Shown: positions 29,821-38,681 of the stretch, in pieces | Position numbering within the stretch: the stretch's first letter is position 1 | How the letters are laid out: each line of letters starts with the position of its first letter | Source of the DNA: Methylobacterium hispanicum | GTDB lineage: Bacteria > Pseudomonadota > Alphaproteobacteria > Rhizobiales > Beijerinckiaceae | DNA: 64,000 nucleotides | Reading direction: 5' to 3' | Assembly (NCBI RefSeq): GCF_022179285.1 | Contig: NZ_BPQO01000009.1 | Coordinates: 124,001 to 188,000 of the forward strand | Translations under genes and position numbers: made by a program | Notes under the pieces: model-generated | Database searches by the model: none | Seen by the model: the letters and a program-made list of their open reading frames with translations, nothing else | Told to the model about the DNA's origin: nothing

Positions 29821-30516
29821 ATGAGCACCGACTGGTTCGAGCCGATCCGGGCCTATTGCGAGCGCGCCGGCGCCGGGTTCTGGGACGAGCCGCTGAACGC
29901 CGCGACGAACGCAGCCTTCCTAGTCGCGGCGCTGGCCGCCGCCCGGCGCGCGGGGCGCGACCCGGCCGCCCTGGCGCTGGCCGCCCTCGCCGGCATCGTC
30001 GGGATCGGCTCGTTCCTGTTCCACACGCTCGCCGTGCACTGGGCGATGCTGGCCGACGTGATCCCGATCGCGCTCTTCATCTACGGCTACTTCTTCCTCG
30101 CCCTGCGGCGCTTCCTCGGGCTCGGGGGGCTTGCGGCGGGCGGCGCCACGCTCGGCTTCCTCATCGTCTCGTTCGGCCTCGTCCCGGCGCTCGACGCGCT
30201 CACCGGCCGCGACGTCGAGGCGCTGACCAACGGCTCGATCGCCTACCTGCCGGCCTTCCTGGCGCTCGGCGGCGTCGCGGCGCCGCTCGTCGCCGGCCAG
30301 ACCTGCCATCGGGCCGCGGCCCGCCGCGCGGCGGGTCTGGCGCTCCTCGGAATCGCCGCCCTGTTCGGCCTCTCGCTCGCGGCGCGCACCCTCGACCGGG
30401 CGGCCTGCGGGACGATTCCCGTCGGCACGCACTGGCTCTGGCACCTCTTCAACGCGGGCGTCCTCTACGGGCTGATCACGACGGCCATCCGCTACCGGCA
30501 GCGCGTGCCGGACTGA
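29821..30516 (+). CDS. Ceramidase / CREST-superfamily membrane hydrolase
   Basis: A 231-residue protein with about seven hydrophobic segments. It shows the CREST-superfamily metal-site motifs: S64 and H68 in GSFLFHT, D79 in LADVIP, and H204 and H208 in THWLWHLFN near the last helix. In alkaline ceramidases these residues hold the zinc that cleaves the amide of ceramide. Some Methylobacterium-related bacteria make sphingolipids or modified lipids, but the substrate here is unproven. AGGGG lies before the ATG. It stands between xth (divergent) and hom. Confidence 0.8.
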   Translation: MSTDWFEPIRAYCERAGAGFWDEPLNAATNAAFLVAALAAARRAGRDPAALALAALAGIVGIGSFLFHTLAVHWAMLADVIPIALFIYGYFFLALRRFLGLGGLAAGGATLGFLIVSFGLVPALDALTGRDVEALTNGSIAYLPAFLALGGVAAPLVAGQTCHRAAARRAAGLALLGIAALFGLSLAARTLDRAACGTIPVGTHWLWHLFNAGVLYGLITTAIRYRQRVPD

Positions 30517-30541
30517 CGGCGCACCGCGGGCTCGCAGGTCC

Positions 30542-30572
30542 TTTGCGGGTTTCTTGCGGGTTTCTTGCGGGT
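30542..30572. repeat. Short tandem repeat upstream of hom
   Basis: The 11-base unit TTCTTGCGGGT occurs twice in a row (30551-30572), preceded by a partial copy TTTGCGGGT (30542-30550). It lies in the 135 bp spacer between the ceramidase-like gene and homoserine dehydrogenase, about 80 bases before the latter's start. No function assigned; it could affect transcription spacing. Confidence 0.6.
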
Positions 30573-30651
30573 GCGGACAAATCGTTGCATGAGTGCCGCG
30601 CCCGCCGGGGCGCGTCCGCGCTCCGCCGCTTGCCGGGCCCGGATAGGAACC

Positions 30652-31986
30652 ATGACACACAGCCTCCGCCTCGGCGTCGCCGGCCTCGGCACCGTGGGTG
30701 CCTCCGTCGTCCGCATGATCGCGCGCCGCGCCGACGCGCTCTTCGCCGCGACCGGCCGGGAGATCCGCATCACCGCCGTCTCCTCGCGCGACCGGAACCG
30801 CGACCGCGGGCTCGACCTCTCCGGCATCCAGTGGTTCGACGATCCGGTGGCGCTCGCCCGCTCGGGCGCGGTCGATTGCGTGGTCGAGCTGATCGGCGGC
30901 TCGGAGGGGCCGGCCAAGGCCACCGTCGAGGCGGCGCTCGCCTCGGGCAAGCACGTGGTCACCGCCAACAAGGCGCTGCTCGCCCATCACGGCGCGGCGC
31001 TCGCGAAGGCCGCCGAGGCGGCGGGCGTGGCGCTGGCCTTCGAGGCCTCGGTCGCGGGCGGCATTCCCGTGGTGAAGGCGCTCCGCGAGGGTCTGCCCGG
31101 CAACGCGGTGAGCCGCGTCTACGGGATCCTCAACGGCACCTGCAACTACATCCTCTCGCGCATGGAGCGCGAGGGCCTGACCTTCGAGGCCTGCCTCAAG
31201 GACGCGCAGGCGCTGGGCTACGCCGAGGCCGACCCGACCTTCGACGTCGAGGGCTTCGACACCGCCCACAAGCTCGCCATCCTCACGAGCCTCGCCTTCG
31301 GCACCGTCGTGGACGCCGAGGGCGTCTCGGTCGAGGGCATCTCGCGGGTGCAGCCGCTCGATCTGCGCATGGCCGACGAGCTCGGCTACCGGATCAAGCT
31401 GCTCGGCGTCGCCCAGGCGACCGCGGCCGGCATCGAGCAGCGGGTGCACCCGACCATGGTGCCGAAATCCTCCGCCATCGCCCAGGTGATGGGCGTGACG
31501 AACGCCGTCACGGTCGATGCCGACGCGGTGGGCGAACTCACCCTGATCGGCCCGGGCGCGGGCGGCGAGGCCACCGCGTCCGCGGTCGTCGCCGACATCG
31601 CCGACGTTGCCGCGAACATGGCGGCCGGCCGCGTGCGCCCGACCTTCGGCCGACCGAGCGCCGCCTTGCGCCCGGCCGAGCGGGTCGAGATGCAGCGCCA
31701 CGAGGGCGGCTACTACATCCGGCTCACCGTGCACGACCGCCCGGGCGTCGCCGCGGGCGTGGCCACCCGCATGGCCGAGCGCGAGATCTCGATCGAGAGC
31801 ATCCTGCAGCGCCGCAGCGAGAACGCGGCGGTCAACGACCCGCGCGGGCGCTCCGGCCAGCCGGTGCCGCTGGTGCTGATCACCTACGCGGCCACGGAGG
31901 GGAACATCCGCGCCGCCCTCGACGCCATCGCGGCGGACGGCCTGCTCGCCGAGTCGCCTCAGCTGATCCGGATCGAGCGGGAATGA
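30652..31986 (+). CDS. hom: Homoserine dehydrogenase
   Basis: A 444-residue enzyme reducing aspartate semialdehyde to homoserine with NAD(P)H, the branch point to threonine and methionine. The nucleotide-binding GVAGLGTVGASV is at residues 8-19. The family signature spans ALGYAEADPTFDVEGFDTAHKLAIL. A C-terminal ACT domain (about 355-444, YYIRLTVHDRPGVAAGVATRMAEREISIESILQ) is the usual site of threonine feedback inhibition. The ATG at 30652 is preceded by AGGAA. glpX follows, an order common in Rhizobiales, where recJ often comes third; recJ is not here. Confidence 0.95.
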   Translation: MTHSLRLGVAGLGTVGASVVRMIARRADALFAATGREIRITAVSSRDRNRDRGLDLSGIQWFDDPVALARSGAVDCVVELIGGSEGPAKATVEAALASGKHVVTANKALLAHHGAALAKAAEAAGVALAFEASVAGGIPVVKALREGLPGNAVSRVYGILNGTCNYILSRMEREGLTFEACLKDAQALGYAEADPTFDVEGFDTAHKLAILTSLAFGTVVDAEGVSVEGISRVQPLDLRMADELGYRIKLLGVAQATAAGIEQRVHPTMVPKSSAIAQVMGVTNAVTVDADAVGELTLIGPGAGGEATASAVVADIADVAANMAAGRVRPTFGRPSAALRPAERVEMQRHEGGYYIRLTVHDRPGVAAGVATRMAEREISIESILQRRSENAAVNDPRGRSGQPVPLVLITYAATEGNIRAALDAIAADGLLAESPQLIRIERE

Positions 31987-32156
31987 TTCGTTAATCTGGA
32001 GTTGTAGGGGAAACCCGCGCGCTCCGGCCGGGTTGGGCGGAGACCGATCCGCCGCGTCCGTGCTATGCGGTCGGGCAGAGGAAGCTCCCGCGCGGCACGC
32101 GCCGCGCCGGGGGACGGCACCGGAAACATCCGGGCCGGGACGCGAGGGCAGGAACC

Positions 32157-33146
32157 ATGTCTGAGGCGCCGCACGAGGGCTCGCGCAACGTCGCGATGCG
32201 CATCCTCGGCCTGGAACTCGCCCGCGTGACCGAGCGGGCGGCGATCGCCGCGGCGCGGCTGCGGGGACAGGGCAACGAGAAGGCCGCCGATCAGGCCGCC
32301 GTCGATGCGATGCGCGAGGAGCTGAACACCCTGCCGGTGGACGGCCGCGTGGTGATCGGCGAGGGCGAGCGCGACGAGGCGCCGATGCTCTACATCGGCG
32401 AGCGGCTCGGCCGCGGCGGGCTGGAGGTCGACATCGCGGTCGATCCGCTGGAAGGCACCACCCTCTGCGCCAAGGACATGCCCGGCGCCATCGCGGTGAT
32501 GGCGATCGCCGAGCGCGGCGCCCTGCTCGCCGCACCCGACGTCTACATGCAGAAGATCGCGGTCGGCCCCGGCTATCCGGCGGGCGTGATCGATCTCGAC
32601 GCGAGCCCGACCGACAACATCCTGGCGCTGGCCCGCGCCAAGGGCGTGCGCCCCCACCAGATCACCGCGCTCGTGCTCGACCGGCCGCGCCATGCCGGCC
32701 TCGTCGCCGAGATCCGCGACACGGGGGCGGGCGTGCGCCTGATCTCGGACGGCGACATCGCCGGCATCATCTTCACCACGAGCCCGGAGGAGACCGGGGT
32801 CGACATCTATCTGGGCACGGGGGCCGCCCCCGAGGGCGTGATCGCGGCGGCCGCGCTCCGCTGCACCGGCGGCCAGATGCAGGGCCGGCTGATCCTCGAC
32901 TCCGCCGAGAAGCGGCGCCGGGCCGAGGGCATGGGCATCACCGAACCGAACCGGATCTACGACCTGACGGAGCTGGCGCGCGGCGACGTGATCGTGGCGG
33001 CGACCGGCGTCACCGACGGATCGCTGCTGCGCGGGGTACGCTTCCGCCCGAACGTGATCGAGACCGAGACCGTGGTCTACCGCTCCGCCACCGGCACGAT
33101 CCGCCGCATCCGCGGCGAGCGGCGGCGCCTGGACGCGGGGGCCTAG
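32157..33146 (+). CDS. glpX: Fructose-1,6-bisphosphatase class II
   Basis: A 329-residue GlpX-type phosphatase that hydrolyses fructose-1,6-bisphosphate in gluconeogenesis, which a serine-cycle methylotroph needs to make hexoses from C3 units. The Li+-sensitive phosphatase motif DPLEGTT is at residues 96-102, with IGEGERDEAPML (67-78) contributing the other metal ligands. SDGDIAG and LGTGAAPEGV are also typical of GlpX. It lies 170 bases after hom in the same direction. A short palindromic element separates it from the convergent gene ending at 33388. Confidence 0.95.
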   Translation: MSEAPHEGSRNVAMRILGLELARVTERAAIAAARLRGQGNEKAADQAAVDAMREELNTLPVDGRVVIGEGERDEAPMLYIGERLGRGGLEVDIAVDPLEGTTLCAKDMPGAIAVMAIAERGALLAAPDVYMQKIAVGPGYPAGVIDLDASPTDNILALARAKGVRPHQITALVLDRPRHAGLVAEIRDTGAGVRLISDGDIAGIIFTTSPEETGVDIYLGTGAAPEGVIAAAALRCTGGQMQGRLILDSAEKRRRAEGMGITEPNRIYDLTELARGDVIVAATGVTDGSLLRGVRFRPNVIETETVVYRSATGTIRRIRGERRRLDAGA

Positions 33147-33256
33147 GCCCGCGGGTTCCGTCCGGTTACGGGGATCGCTTCGTCTGGCGCGGATGCTCCC
33201 CCTCTTCGGCCGGGGGAGGGAGAGCGGCGCGGACTGCCCGGGCCCGAAGCCGCCTC

Positions 33257-33388
33257 ATACCGTTTCCGGTCGATCGGTTCGGCCGCGCGCGGTGAACCGC
33301 GCCATGCCCCCTCTCCCATAGGGAGAGGGGGCCCGCGCTTCGTCCTGAGGCGATGCGTCAGACCGCACCGATCGACCGGAAACGGTAT
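33257..33388. repeat. Element with 22 bp perfect terminal inverted repeats
   Basis: ATACCGTTTCCGGTCGATCG (continuing GT) at 33257-33278 is the exact reverse complement of 33367-33388. The 132 bp element encloses a CCCCCTCTCCCATAGGGAGAGGGGG-like hairpin near 33307-33331, the same motif that ends the family A repeats. Its right end coincides with the first base of the stop codon (read on the - strand, 33388-33390) of the adjacent gene. The layout resembles a non-autonomous miniature transposable element or a large REP/BIME. Confidence 0.8.
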
Positions 33389-33867
33389 CAAACCTCCACC
33401 GTCAGCGGCACGCGGATGCGCCGGCCGCCGGGCTCGTCCAGGGCGCACCTGAGCTCGAGCCGCACCCGCGCTCCCGCCCGCTGCGCGGAAGCCGGCAGGT
33501 GGAGCCGGCACTGGACCACGGTGTCCCGCCCCGCGAGCGCGCGCCAGCGCACCGCGTGGCGGCGCCCGGCCCGCGTCCAGCGATCGCCGTCGTCCGGCTG
33601 GACGCTGAGCCGCGCGCCGCCGGGCGCCAGCACGTCCACGCCGTCGATCAGGACGTCGGCGGCCGCGGCGTTCGAGATCGCGAGGGCGAAGGCGTAGCCC
33701 TGCCGGCCCTGCCACGCGCCGACGAGCCGGCGCGCGGCGACCGGCGCGCCCTCCGGCACGGCCAAGGCGCCGCGCCGCCCGGCCCCGATGCGGAGGCCCG
33801 CGTACAGGATCGCGCCGGCCAGGAGCAGGAGGCCGGCCGCGGCGGCGAGGAGGGGCGTCGGCGGCAT
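33388..33867 (-). CDS. Membrane-anchored protein of unknown function (159 aa)
   Basis: One N-terminal hydrophobic helix (about residues 5-27) precedes a beta-rich domain with segments such as GYAFALAISNAAAADVLIDGVDVL and ARVRLELRCALDEPGG. The domain looks immunoglobulin-like, but I recognise no family. Its ATG shares one base with the upstream glycosyltransferase stop (TGATG), so the two proteins are made together, and a joint envelope function is likely. Its stop codon is overlapped by an inverted-repeat element. Confidence 0.65.
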   Translation of the reverse strand: MPPTPLLAAAAGLLLLAGAILYAGLRIGAGRRGALAVPEGAPVAARRLVGAWQGRQGYAFALAISNAAAADVLIDGVDVLAPGGARLSVQPDDGDRWTRAGRRHAVRWRALAGRDTVVQCRLHLPASAQRAGARVRLELRCALDEPGGRRIRVPLTVEV

Positions 33868-35039
33868 CAGGCCTCGGCGATCAGCGCCTCGATCCGGGCG
33901 ATCTCCGCCCGGGTCTCGGCGATCACGGCCGGATCGACCGGGTCCTGCACGTCGTTCGTGTCGTGCAGGGCGAAGTAGTCGGCGTGCCGGCGCAACGCCT
34001 CGCTGGTGGCCCGGTCGGCGGCGGGCCCCTGGAGCTTGCGCCTGACGAAGGCGCTCCGGCTCTTGGTCGAGTAGTGGTTGACCCGCAGGTTGGTCCAGTC
34101 CGGCACCCGCGTGATCCCGCGCGCCGCGTAGGCGACGTCCCACTCGGCCGCGGCGCCGGACGCCGCGCGATAGAGCCCGTAATCCATGTCGATCGCGTGC
34201 ACGTTGACGCCGAAGCCACGGAAGCGCTCGGGCCGGAAGACCGACTTGATGTGGTTGTTGAGCGGGTTCAGCTCGACCGCCCGCCGGTCGTACTGCTCGA
34301 TCACGAGGCGCCCGGAATCGTGCTCCGCGCGGCCCGCGCTGCCGTAATTCGCCCAGTTCAGCGCCAGCGCGCTGACCGCGCCGTCGGCGCAGAGCTCCCC
34401 CAGCGTCTCGGGGATCGGGCGCCCGTTGGTCGGGACCAGGAACTCGTCGCAGTCGAGCGCCGCCAGCAGGTCGCAGGTCTCCCGCACCTCCGGCCGCGCC
34501 ACCGTCTCGGCGTAGAACGCCGTCTGGAAGTAGCTGCGGCCGAGATAGTCGTAGCGGGTGACGATTCCGGCCCGGTCGAGCCGGCGCAGCAGGTCCGAGG
34601 TGGCGTCCGCACCGCCGTTGTCGGCGATGAAGAAGCGCGCGATCCCGCGGGTGCGGTGGTAGGCGAGCCATTCCAGCAGGTAGGGCGCCTCGTCGCGCGC
34701 GGGCGCGATCAGCCCGATCCGCGGCGGCCGGGACGGCGCCACGTAGCGCGCCGTCCCCAAAGGGGCGCCGGTCTCGGCGCTGTGCAGGGCGATCTTCGTG
34801 CCGACGGGGAAACCGTGGTCCAGCCGGAAGCCGGTCCGCAGGATGCCGCAGGCGCCGCGCGCCCGCACGTCCTCCCGGACCGCGCCGGCGACGAAGCGGA
34901 AGACCAGCACGTCGTCGGCCCGCACCTCGAGGATCGCCGGGCGCTCGCTGCCGTCCGGGCGGCGCATGCAGGCCCAGCCCGCGATCACGCGCCCGTCGAT
35001 CGCCTCGATGGTCCCCAGCAGGGCATCGACATCCGCCAA
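33867..35039 (-). CDS. Glycosyltransferase, GT2/GT92-like (DUF23-type)
   Basis: A 390-residue protein. The N-terminal about 110 residues form a separate beta-rich module. The catalytic part begins at IGLIAPARDEAPYLLEWLAYHRTRGI (about 122-147), followed by FIADNGGADATSDLLRRL and an acidic LDCDEFLVP (about 218-226), the DxD-like metal site of GT-A enzymes. LNPLNNHIKSVFRPE and VNHYSTKS are typical of GT92/DUF23-like bacterial glycosyltransferases. I see no ATG or GTG start that fits; the best is TTG at 35039, with GGGAGGGG about six bases upstream. It is coupled to the following membrane protein gene. Confidence 0.8.
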   Translation of the reverse strand: MADVDALLGTIEAIDGRVIAGWACMRRPDGSERPAILEVRADDVLVFRFVAGAVREDVRARGACGILRTGFRLDHGFPVGTKIALHSAETGAPLGTARYVAPSRPPRIGLIAPARDEAPYLLEWLAYHRTRGIARFFIADNGGADATSDLLRRLDRAGIVTRYDYLGRSYFQTAFYAETVARPEVRETCDLLAALDCDEFLVPTNGRPIPETLGELCADGAVSALALNWANYGSAGRAEHDSGRLVIEQYDRRAVELNPLNNHIKSVFRPERFRGFGVNVHAIDMDYGLYRAASGAAAEWDVAYAARGITRVPDWTNLRVNHYSTKSRSAFVRRKLQGPAADRATSEALRRHADYFALHDTNDVQDPVDPAVIAETRAEIARIEALIAEA

Positions 35040-35086
35040 CCGAACCCCTCCCGCACTCGCCTCCGCGTGAGGCCCCGGGACGGCGC

Positions 35087-36007
35087 TCAGCCCAGCACGA
35101 CGACCTTCGCGCCGACCGGGACCCGGCCGTAGAGGTCGATCGCGTCCTGGTTGATCATCCGGATGCAGCCCGAGGAGACCGACTGGCCGATCGAGTAGGG
35201 CTCCAGCGTGCCGTGGATGCGGTAGAGCGTGTCCTTGTTGTTCTGCCAGAGGTAGAGGGCGCGCGCGCCGAGCGGGTTGCGGGTACCGCCCGCGACGCCG
35301 AGGCCGCTCTGGAGCTTGTCGATCTGCGCGGCGAGGTCGGGCCGGCGCGCGATCATCTCCTTGGGCGGGTACCAGTCCGGCCAGGCCTGCTTGGAGTTCA
35401 CCGTGGCGATGCCCGACCACGAGAAGCCCTGCTTGCCCACGCCGACGCCGTAGCGGCGGGCGCGCCCGCCCGTCTGCACCAGCGTGAGGTGCCGGGCGCG
35501 CGGATCGACAACGATCGTGCCCGGCTCATGGGGACCCGAATAGGCGATCTCCTGGCGCAGGAAGGCCGGGCTCATCTTCTTGTAGTTGAAGGCCGCGATC
35601 GGGAAGGCGTCGTCGGTGATCGCCGCGTAGGCGCGGGCGTAGTCAATCGGCCCGTCATCGACCGGGCGCTCGACCACGCTGCGCTGCGCGGGCGGCTGGC
35701 CGGGCTGCGGGGCAGGCCCCGGACCGGGCTCCGCCACGGGCCCGCGACCGGGCACCGCCCCCTCGTCGCCGAGCACGGGACGGCCGAACTCGACCCGGCC
35801 CGTATAGGGCTCGTAGCGGCCGTTGCGGCGGCGGTAGAAGGCGCCGTTCTGGTCCTGGTAGAGCAGGTCGTCGTCGTAGCCACCGCTGCCCCCCGGCACG
35901 AGGCCGACGCGCTGGGCGAGGGCGGGCAGAGGCCCGCCGAGGGAGAGGGCCGCCGCCGATCCGGCGAGCAGGAGGCGGCGCGAGAGGCCGGTCTTGAGAT
36001 CCGACAT
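35087..36007 (-). CDS. L,D-transpeptidase (YkuD) with Tat signal
   Basis: A 306-residue periplasmic enzyme that forms 3-3 cross-links in peptidoglycan or attaches proteins to it. The N-terminus SRRLLLAGSAAALSLGG has twin arginines and a hydrophobic core, pointing to Tat export. A Pro/Gly-rich region (about 75-110) precedes the YkuD domain, with the catalytic pair H265 (RIHGT) and C281 (SSGCIRM). The block NPLGARALYLW matches the family's substrate loop. The ATG at 36007 is the natural start; the open frame upstream to 36625 is shadow. About 500 non-coding bases lie upstream. Confidence 0.92.
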   Translation of the reverse strand: MSDLKTGLSRRLLLAGSAAALSLGGPLPALAQRVGLVPGGSGGYDDDLLYQDQNGAFYRRRNGRYEPYTGRVEFGRPVLGDEGAVPGRGPVAEPGPGPAPQPGQPPAQRSVVERPVDDGPIDYARAYAAITDDAFPIAAFNYKKMSPAFLRQEIAYSGPHEPGTIVVDPRARHLTLVQTGGRARRYGVGVGKQGFSWSGIATVNSKQAWPDWYPPKEMIARRPDLAAQIDKLQSGLGVAGGTRNPLGARALYLWQNNKDTLYRIHGTLEPYSIGQSVSSGCIRMINQDAIDLYGRVPVGAKVVVLG

Positions 36008-36503
36008 GGCTTGAGCGTAGGACGTCCCTGATGGTGCCCGGCACAGCGCGTGCGGGCCACGGCGCGACCTTGCGCCGGCTGCCCCCGGAACGGCCAAGGT
36101 CGTCCGGTCAAGCTCTAGCAAAGTCAAGGCTCGTCTGAAACCTGTACGGCGGCGCGGGTCAGCCCTGCGCGGCCCGCCGTCGATTTCGCGCAACAGGTCC
36201 TTCACGGCCGCGTGAGCTGCGCAGGTCCGCGCCATCTCCCGCCCTGTCGGAGCCCGCGCTGCCCGCACCTGAGGCATTATTCCCAGGCCGCACGCCCCGG
36301 GCCGGCGGCAGGACAGGGCAGGACAGGGCAGGGCAGGGCGGCCCGCGGGTTGGCACGCTTGCTGCAATGGTCGCTTCAGCCGCGACAGCGCGGCGCCCCG
36401 GGGCAACGACGCCCCGACAAGCGGACGGTGTGAGTCCGGCCCCTCCGGCACGTGCGGTCGCCCCCCCGGGGCGACGCACCGCGAACTCGACGAGCACCCG
36501 CAG
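36008..36503. other. Intergenic region between L,D-transpeptidase and transporter genes
   Basis: A 496 bp divergent spacer. It contains a G-rich tandem tract at about 36308-36340 built on GGACAGGGCA repeated twice and decaying into GGGCAGGGCG. I see no gene in the spacer; promoters for both neighbours must lie here. Confidence 0.45.
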
Positions 36504-37757
36504 ATGGCCAGCTTCAAGACCGTGATGAAGTCGGGACACCCCCCGACGCTCTTCGCCGCGTTCCTGTACTTCGATTTCTGCTTCGCGATCTGGGTGCTGA
36601 ACGGGGCGATGGGCCCGTTCATCACCGAGACCTACGGCCTCACCCCGGCCCAGACCGGCTTCATGATCTCGCTGCCGATCCTGGCGGGCGCGATCATGCG
36701 CTTCCCGCTGGGCGTGCTCGCCCAGTATATCGGCCGCAAGAACGCCGCCCTCACCGAGATGGGCGTCATCGTGCTGGCGATGATCTACGGCTTCTTCTTC
36801 GTGGCGAGCTACAACGACGTGCTGGCGATGGGCGTGCTGCTCGGCATCGCGGGCGCCTCGTTCGGCGTGGCGCTCTCGCTCGGATCCGGCTGGTTCCCGC
36901 CCGAGCACAAGGGGCTCGCCATGGGCATCGCGGGCGCCGGCAACTCGGGCACGGTGCTCGCCGTGCTGTTCGCGCCCCCGCTCGCCCAGGCCTACGGCTG
37001 GCAGACGGTCTACGGCTTCGCGGGCGCCGTGATGCTCCTCCCGATCGCCGTGATGATCGGGCTCGCCAAGGAGCCGCCGGACAACCATCGGCAGACCTTC
37101 CGCGAGCACGTCTCCTGCCTGTTCACCAAGGACGGCTGGGCCTTCTCGCTGATCTACATCATCACCTTCGGGGGCTTCATCGGCCTGTCGAACTTCCTGC
37201 CGACCTTCTTCTACGAGAGCTTCGGCGTCACGAAGGTCGAGGCCGGGCGCCTCACCATGCTGGCGGCGCTGATGGGCTCCGGCATCCGCATCCTCGGCGG
37301 CTACTTCGCCGACCGGATGGGCGGGATCCTGGTGCTGACCGTGGTGCTGATGGCCGCGATCGGCTCGTTCCTGGCGCTCACCGCCGCGCCGTCGCTGGCG
37401 CTCACCACGATCCTGTTCATGCTCTGCTTCGCCGCGCTCGGGGCCGGCAACGGCGCCCTGTTCCAGCTCGTGCCGCTGCGCTGGCCGAACAACACCGCGG
37501 TCGCGGGCTCGATGATCGGCGAGGTGGGCGCGCTCGGCGGCGCCATCCTGCCGAATGTGATGGGCCTCTCGAAGCAGTACACGGGCGGCTTCGCGCCGGG
37601 CTTCGTCGGCTACGCGGCCTTCACGCTGGTGGTGCTGGGCTGCCTGTTCGTCTGGCAGCGCAAATGGGTGGGCGCCTGGGTCGGCCCGCGCGGCAAGGTG
37701 CTGGAGGCCGGTGCCCGTGCCGAGGCCCCGGGCGCTCTGAAGCCCGCCACCGCCTGA
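36504..37757 (+). CDS. NarK/NasA-type nitrate/nitrite transporter (MFS)
   Basis: A 417-residue transporter with about twelve membrane helices. The NNP-family nitrate signatures are visible: GSGWFPPEHKGLAMGIAGAGNSG (about 132-154) in helix 5 and AALGAGNGALFQLVPLRW (about 312-329) in helix 11. These lines carry the glycines that pack around the nitrate site. An arginine in each half (such as in IMRFPLG, about residue 66) is the expected anion ligand. No nitrate reductase genes are adjacent in this window, so substrate and regulation are inferred from the family. Confidence 0.88.
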   Translation: MASFKTVMKSGHPPTLFAAFLYFDFCFAIWVLNGAMGPFITETYGLTPAQTGFMISLPILAGAIMRFPLGVLAQYIGRKNAALTEMGVIVLAMIYGFFFVASYNDVLAMGVLLGIAGASFGVALSLGSGWFPPEHKGLAMGIAGAGNSGTVLAVLFAPPLAQAYGWQTVYGFAGAVMLLPIAVMIGLAKEPPDNHRQTFREHVSCLFTKDGWAFSLIYIITFGGFIGLSNFLPTFFYESFGVTKVEAGRLTMLAALMGSGIRILGGYFADRMGGILVLTVVLMAAIGSFLALTAAPSLALTTILFMLCFAALGAGNGALFQLVPLRWPNNTAVAGSMIGEVGALGGAILPNVMGLSKQYTGGFAPGFVGYAAFTLVVLGCLFVWQRKWVGAWVGPRGKVLEAGARAEAPGALKPATA

Positions 37758-37874
37758 GGGCAGGCGCCGCGCGCGGACGGGAGCCTTGCGGGCCCCCGTT
37801 CCCGTTCGGGCGGCTTGATCGGCCGGCCCGCCCGGGCCAGACCGGGGCTCAGGACACGCCGACCCGAGCCGCCG

Positions 37875-38666
37875 ATGACCGACCAGCCCACCGACGAACT
37901 CCTGTTCTCGCAGGACGAGGCCGGCATCGCCCGGATCGTGCTGAACCGGCCCCAGGCCCGCAACGCGCTGACCTTCGCGATGTACGAGGGCCTCGTCACC
38001 CTGTGCGAGCGGATCGCCGCCGACCCGGCCGCGAAGGTGCTGGTGATCACGGGCGCCGGGGACCGGGCCTTCGCGGCCGGCACCGACATCGCCCAGTTCC
38101 GCGAGGTCCGCACCGCCGACGACGCGCTCGCCTACGAGCGCTTCATGGACAAGGTGCTGGGAACCCTGGAGCGGCTGCGGGTGCCGACGATCGCGTCGAT
38201 CGCGGGCGCCTGCACAGGCGGCGGCGCAGCGATCGCTGCGGCCTGCGACCTGCGCGTCGCCACCGCGGACGCGCGCCTGGGCTTCCCGATCGCCCGCACG
38301 CTCGGCAACTGCCTGTCGGTGGCCAATCTCGGGCGCCTCGCGAACCTCGTCGGCCCGGCCCGGGTGAAGGACATGATCTTCACCGCCCGGCTCCTGGGCG
38401 CCGAGGAGGCTCTGGCCATCGGTCTCGTCGGCGAGGTGGTGGCGGACGCCCAGGCCCTGCGGGACCGCACCGACGCCCTCGCCGGGCTCGTCGCCGGCCA
38501 TGCGCCGCTCACCCTCCGGGCCACCAAGGAGGGCCTGCGCCGGCTGGCGGAGGACGCCGCGGATCCGGACGACGACCTGATCCTCTCCTGCTATCTCAGC
38601 GCCGATTTCCGCGAGGGAATGGAGGCGTTCCTGGCCAAGCGCCCGCCGGTCTGGACCGGGCGCTGA
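37875..38666 (+). CDS. Enoyl-CoA hydratase/isomerase family protein
   Basis: A 263-residue crotonase-fold enzyme. ARIVLNRPQARNALT (about 21-35) is the CoA-binding N-terminus. GAGDRAFAAGTDIAQF supplies the first oxyanion-hole strand, and IAGACTGGGAAIAAACDLRVA is the signature segment with the second. The usual second catalytic glutamate (as in rat mitochondrial hydratase) does not appear at the standard place (ARTLGNC follows), so this may be a hydratase paralogue with another acyl-CoA substrate. The ATG at 37875 is chosen over an upstream in-frame ATG at 37815. The neighbouring GntR gene converges. Confidence 0.85.
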   Translation: MTDQPTDELLFSQDEAGIARIVLNRPQARNALTFAMYEGLVTLCERIAADPAAKVLVITGAGDRAFAAGTDIAQFREVRTADDALAYERFMDKVLGTLERLRVPTIASIAGACTGGGAAIAAACDLRVATADARLGFPIARTLGNCLSVANLGRLANLVGPARVKDMIFTARLLGAEEALAIGLVGEVVADAQALRDRTDALAGLVAGHAPLTLRATKEGLRRLAEDAADPDDDLILSCYLSADFREGMEAFLAKRPPVWTGR

Positions 38667-38681
38667 GGCGCCCCGAGCGGC

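Noticed and set aside
31987..32156. hom-glpX spacer examined for a riboswitch
   Set aside because: No conserved riboswitch core recognised; only GC-rich imperfect pairing.
36308..36340. Tandem GGACAGGGCA units considered as a CRISPR start
   Set aside because: Units are contiguous with no spacers and only about two intact copies; a simple tandem tract.
36159..38501. A - strand open frame of 780 codons across the transporter and hydratase genes
   Set aside because: It spans two real genes and their spacer on the opposite strand and lacks any recognisable domain.
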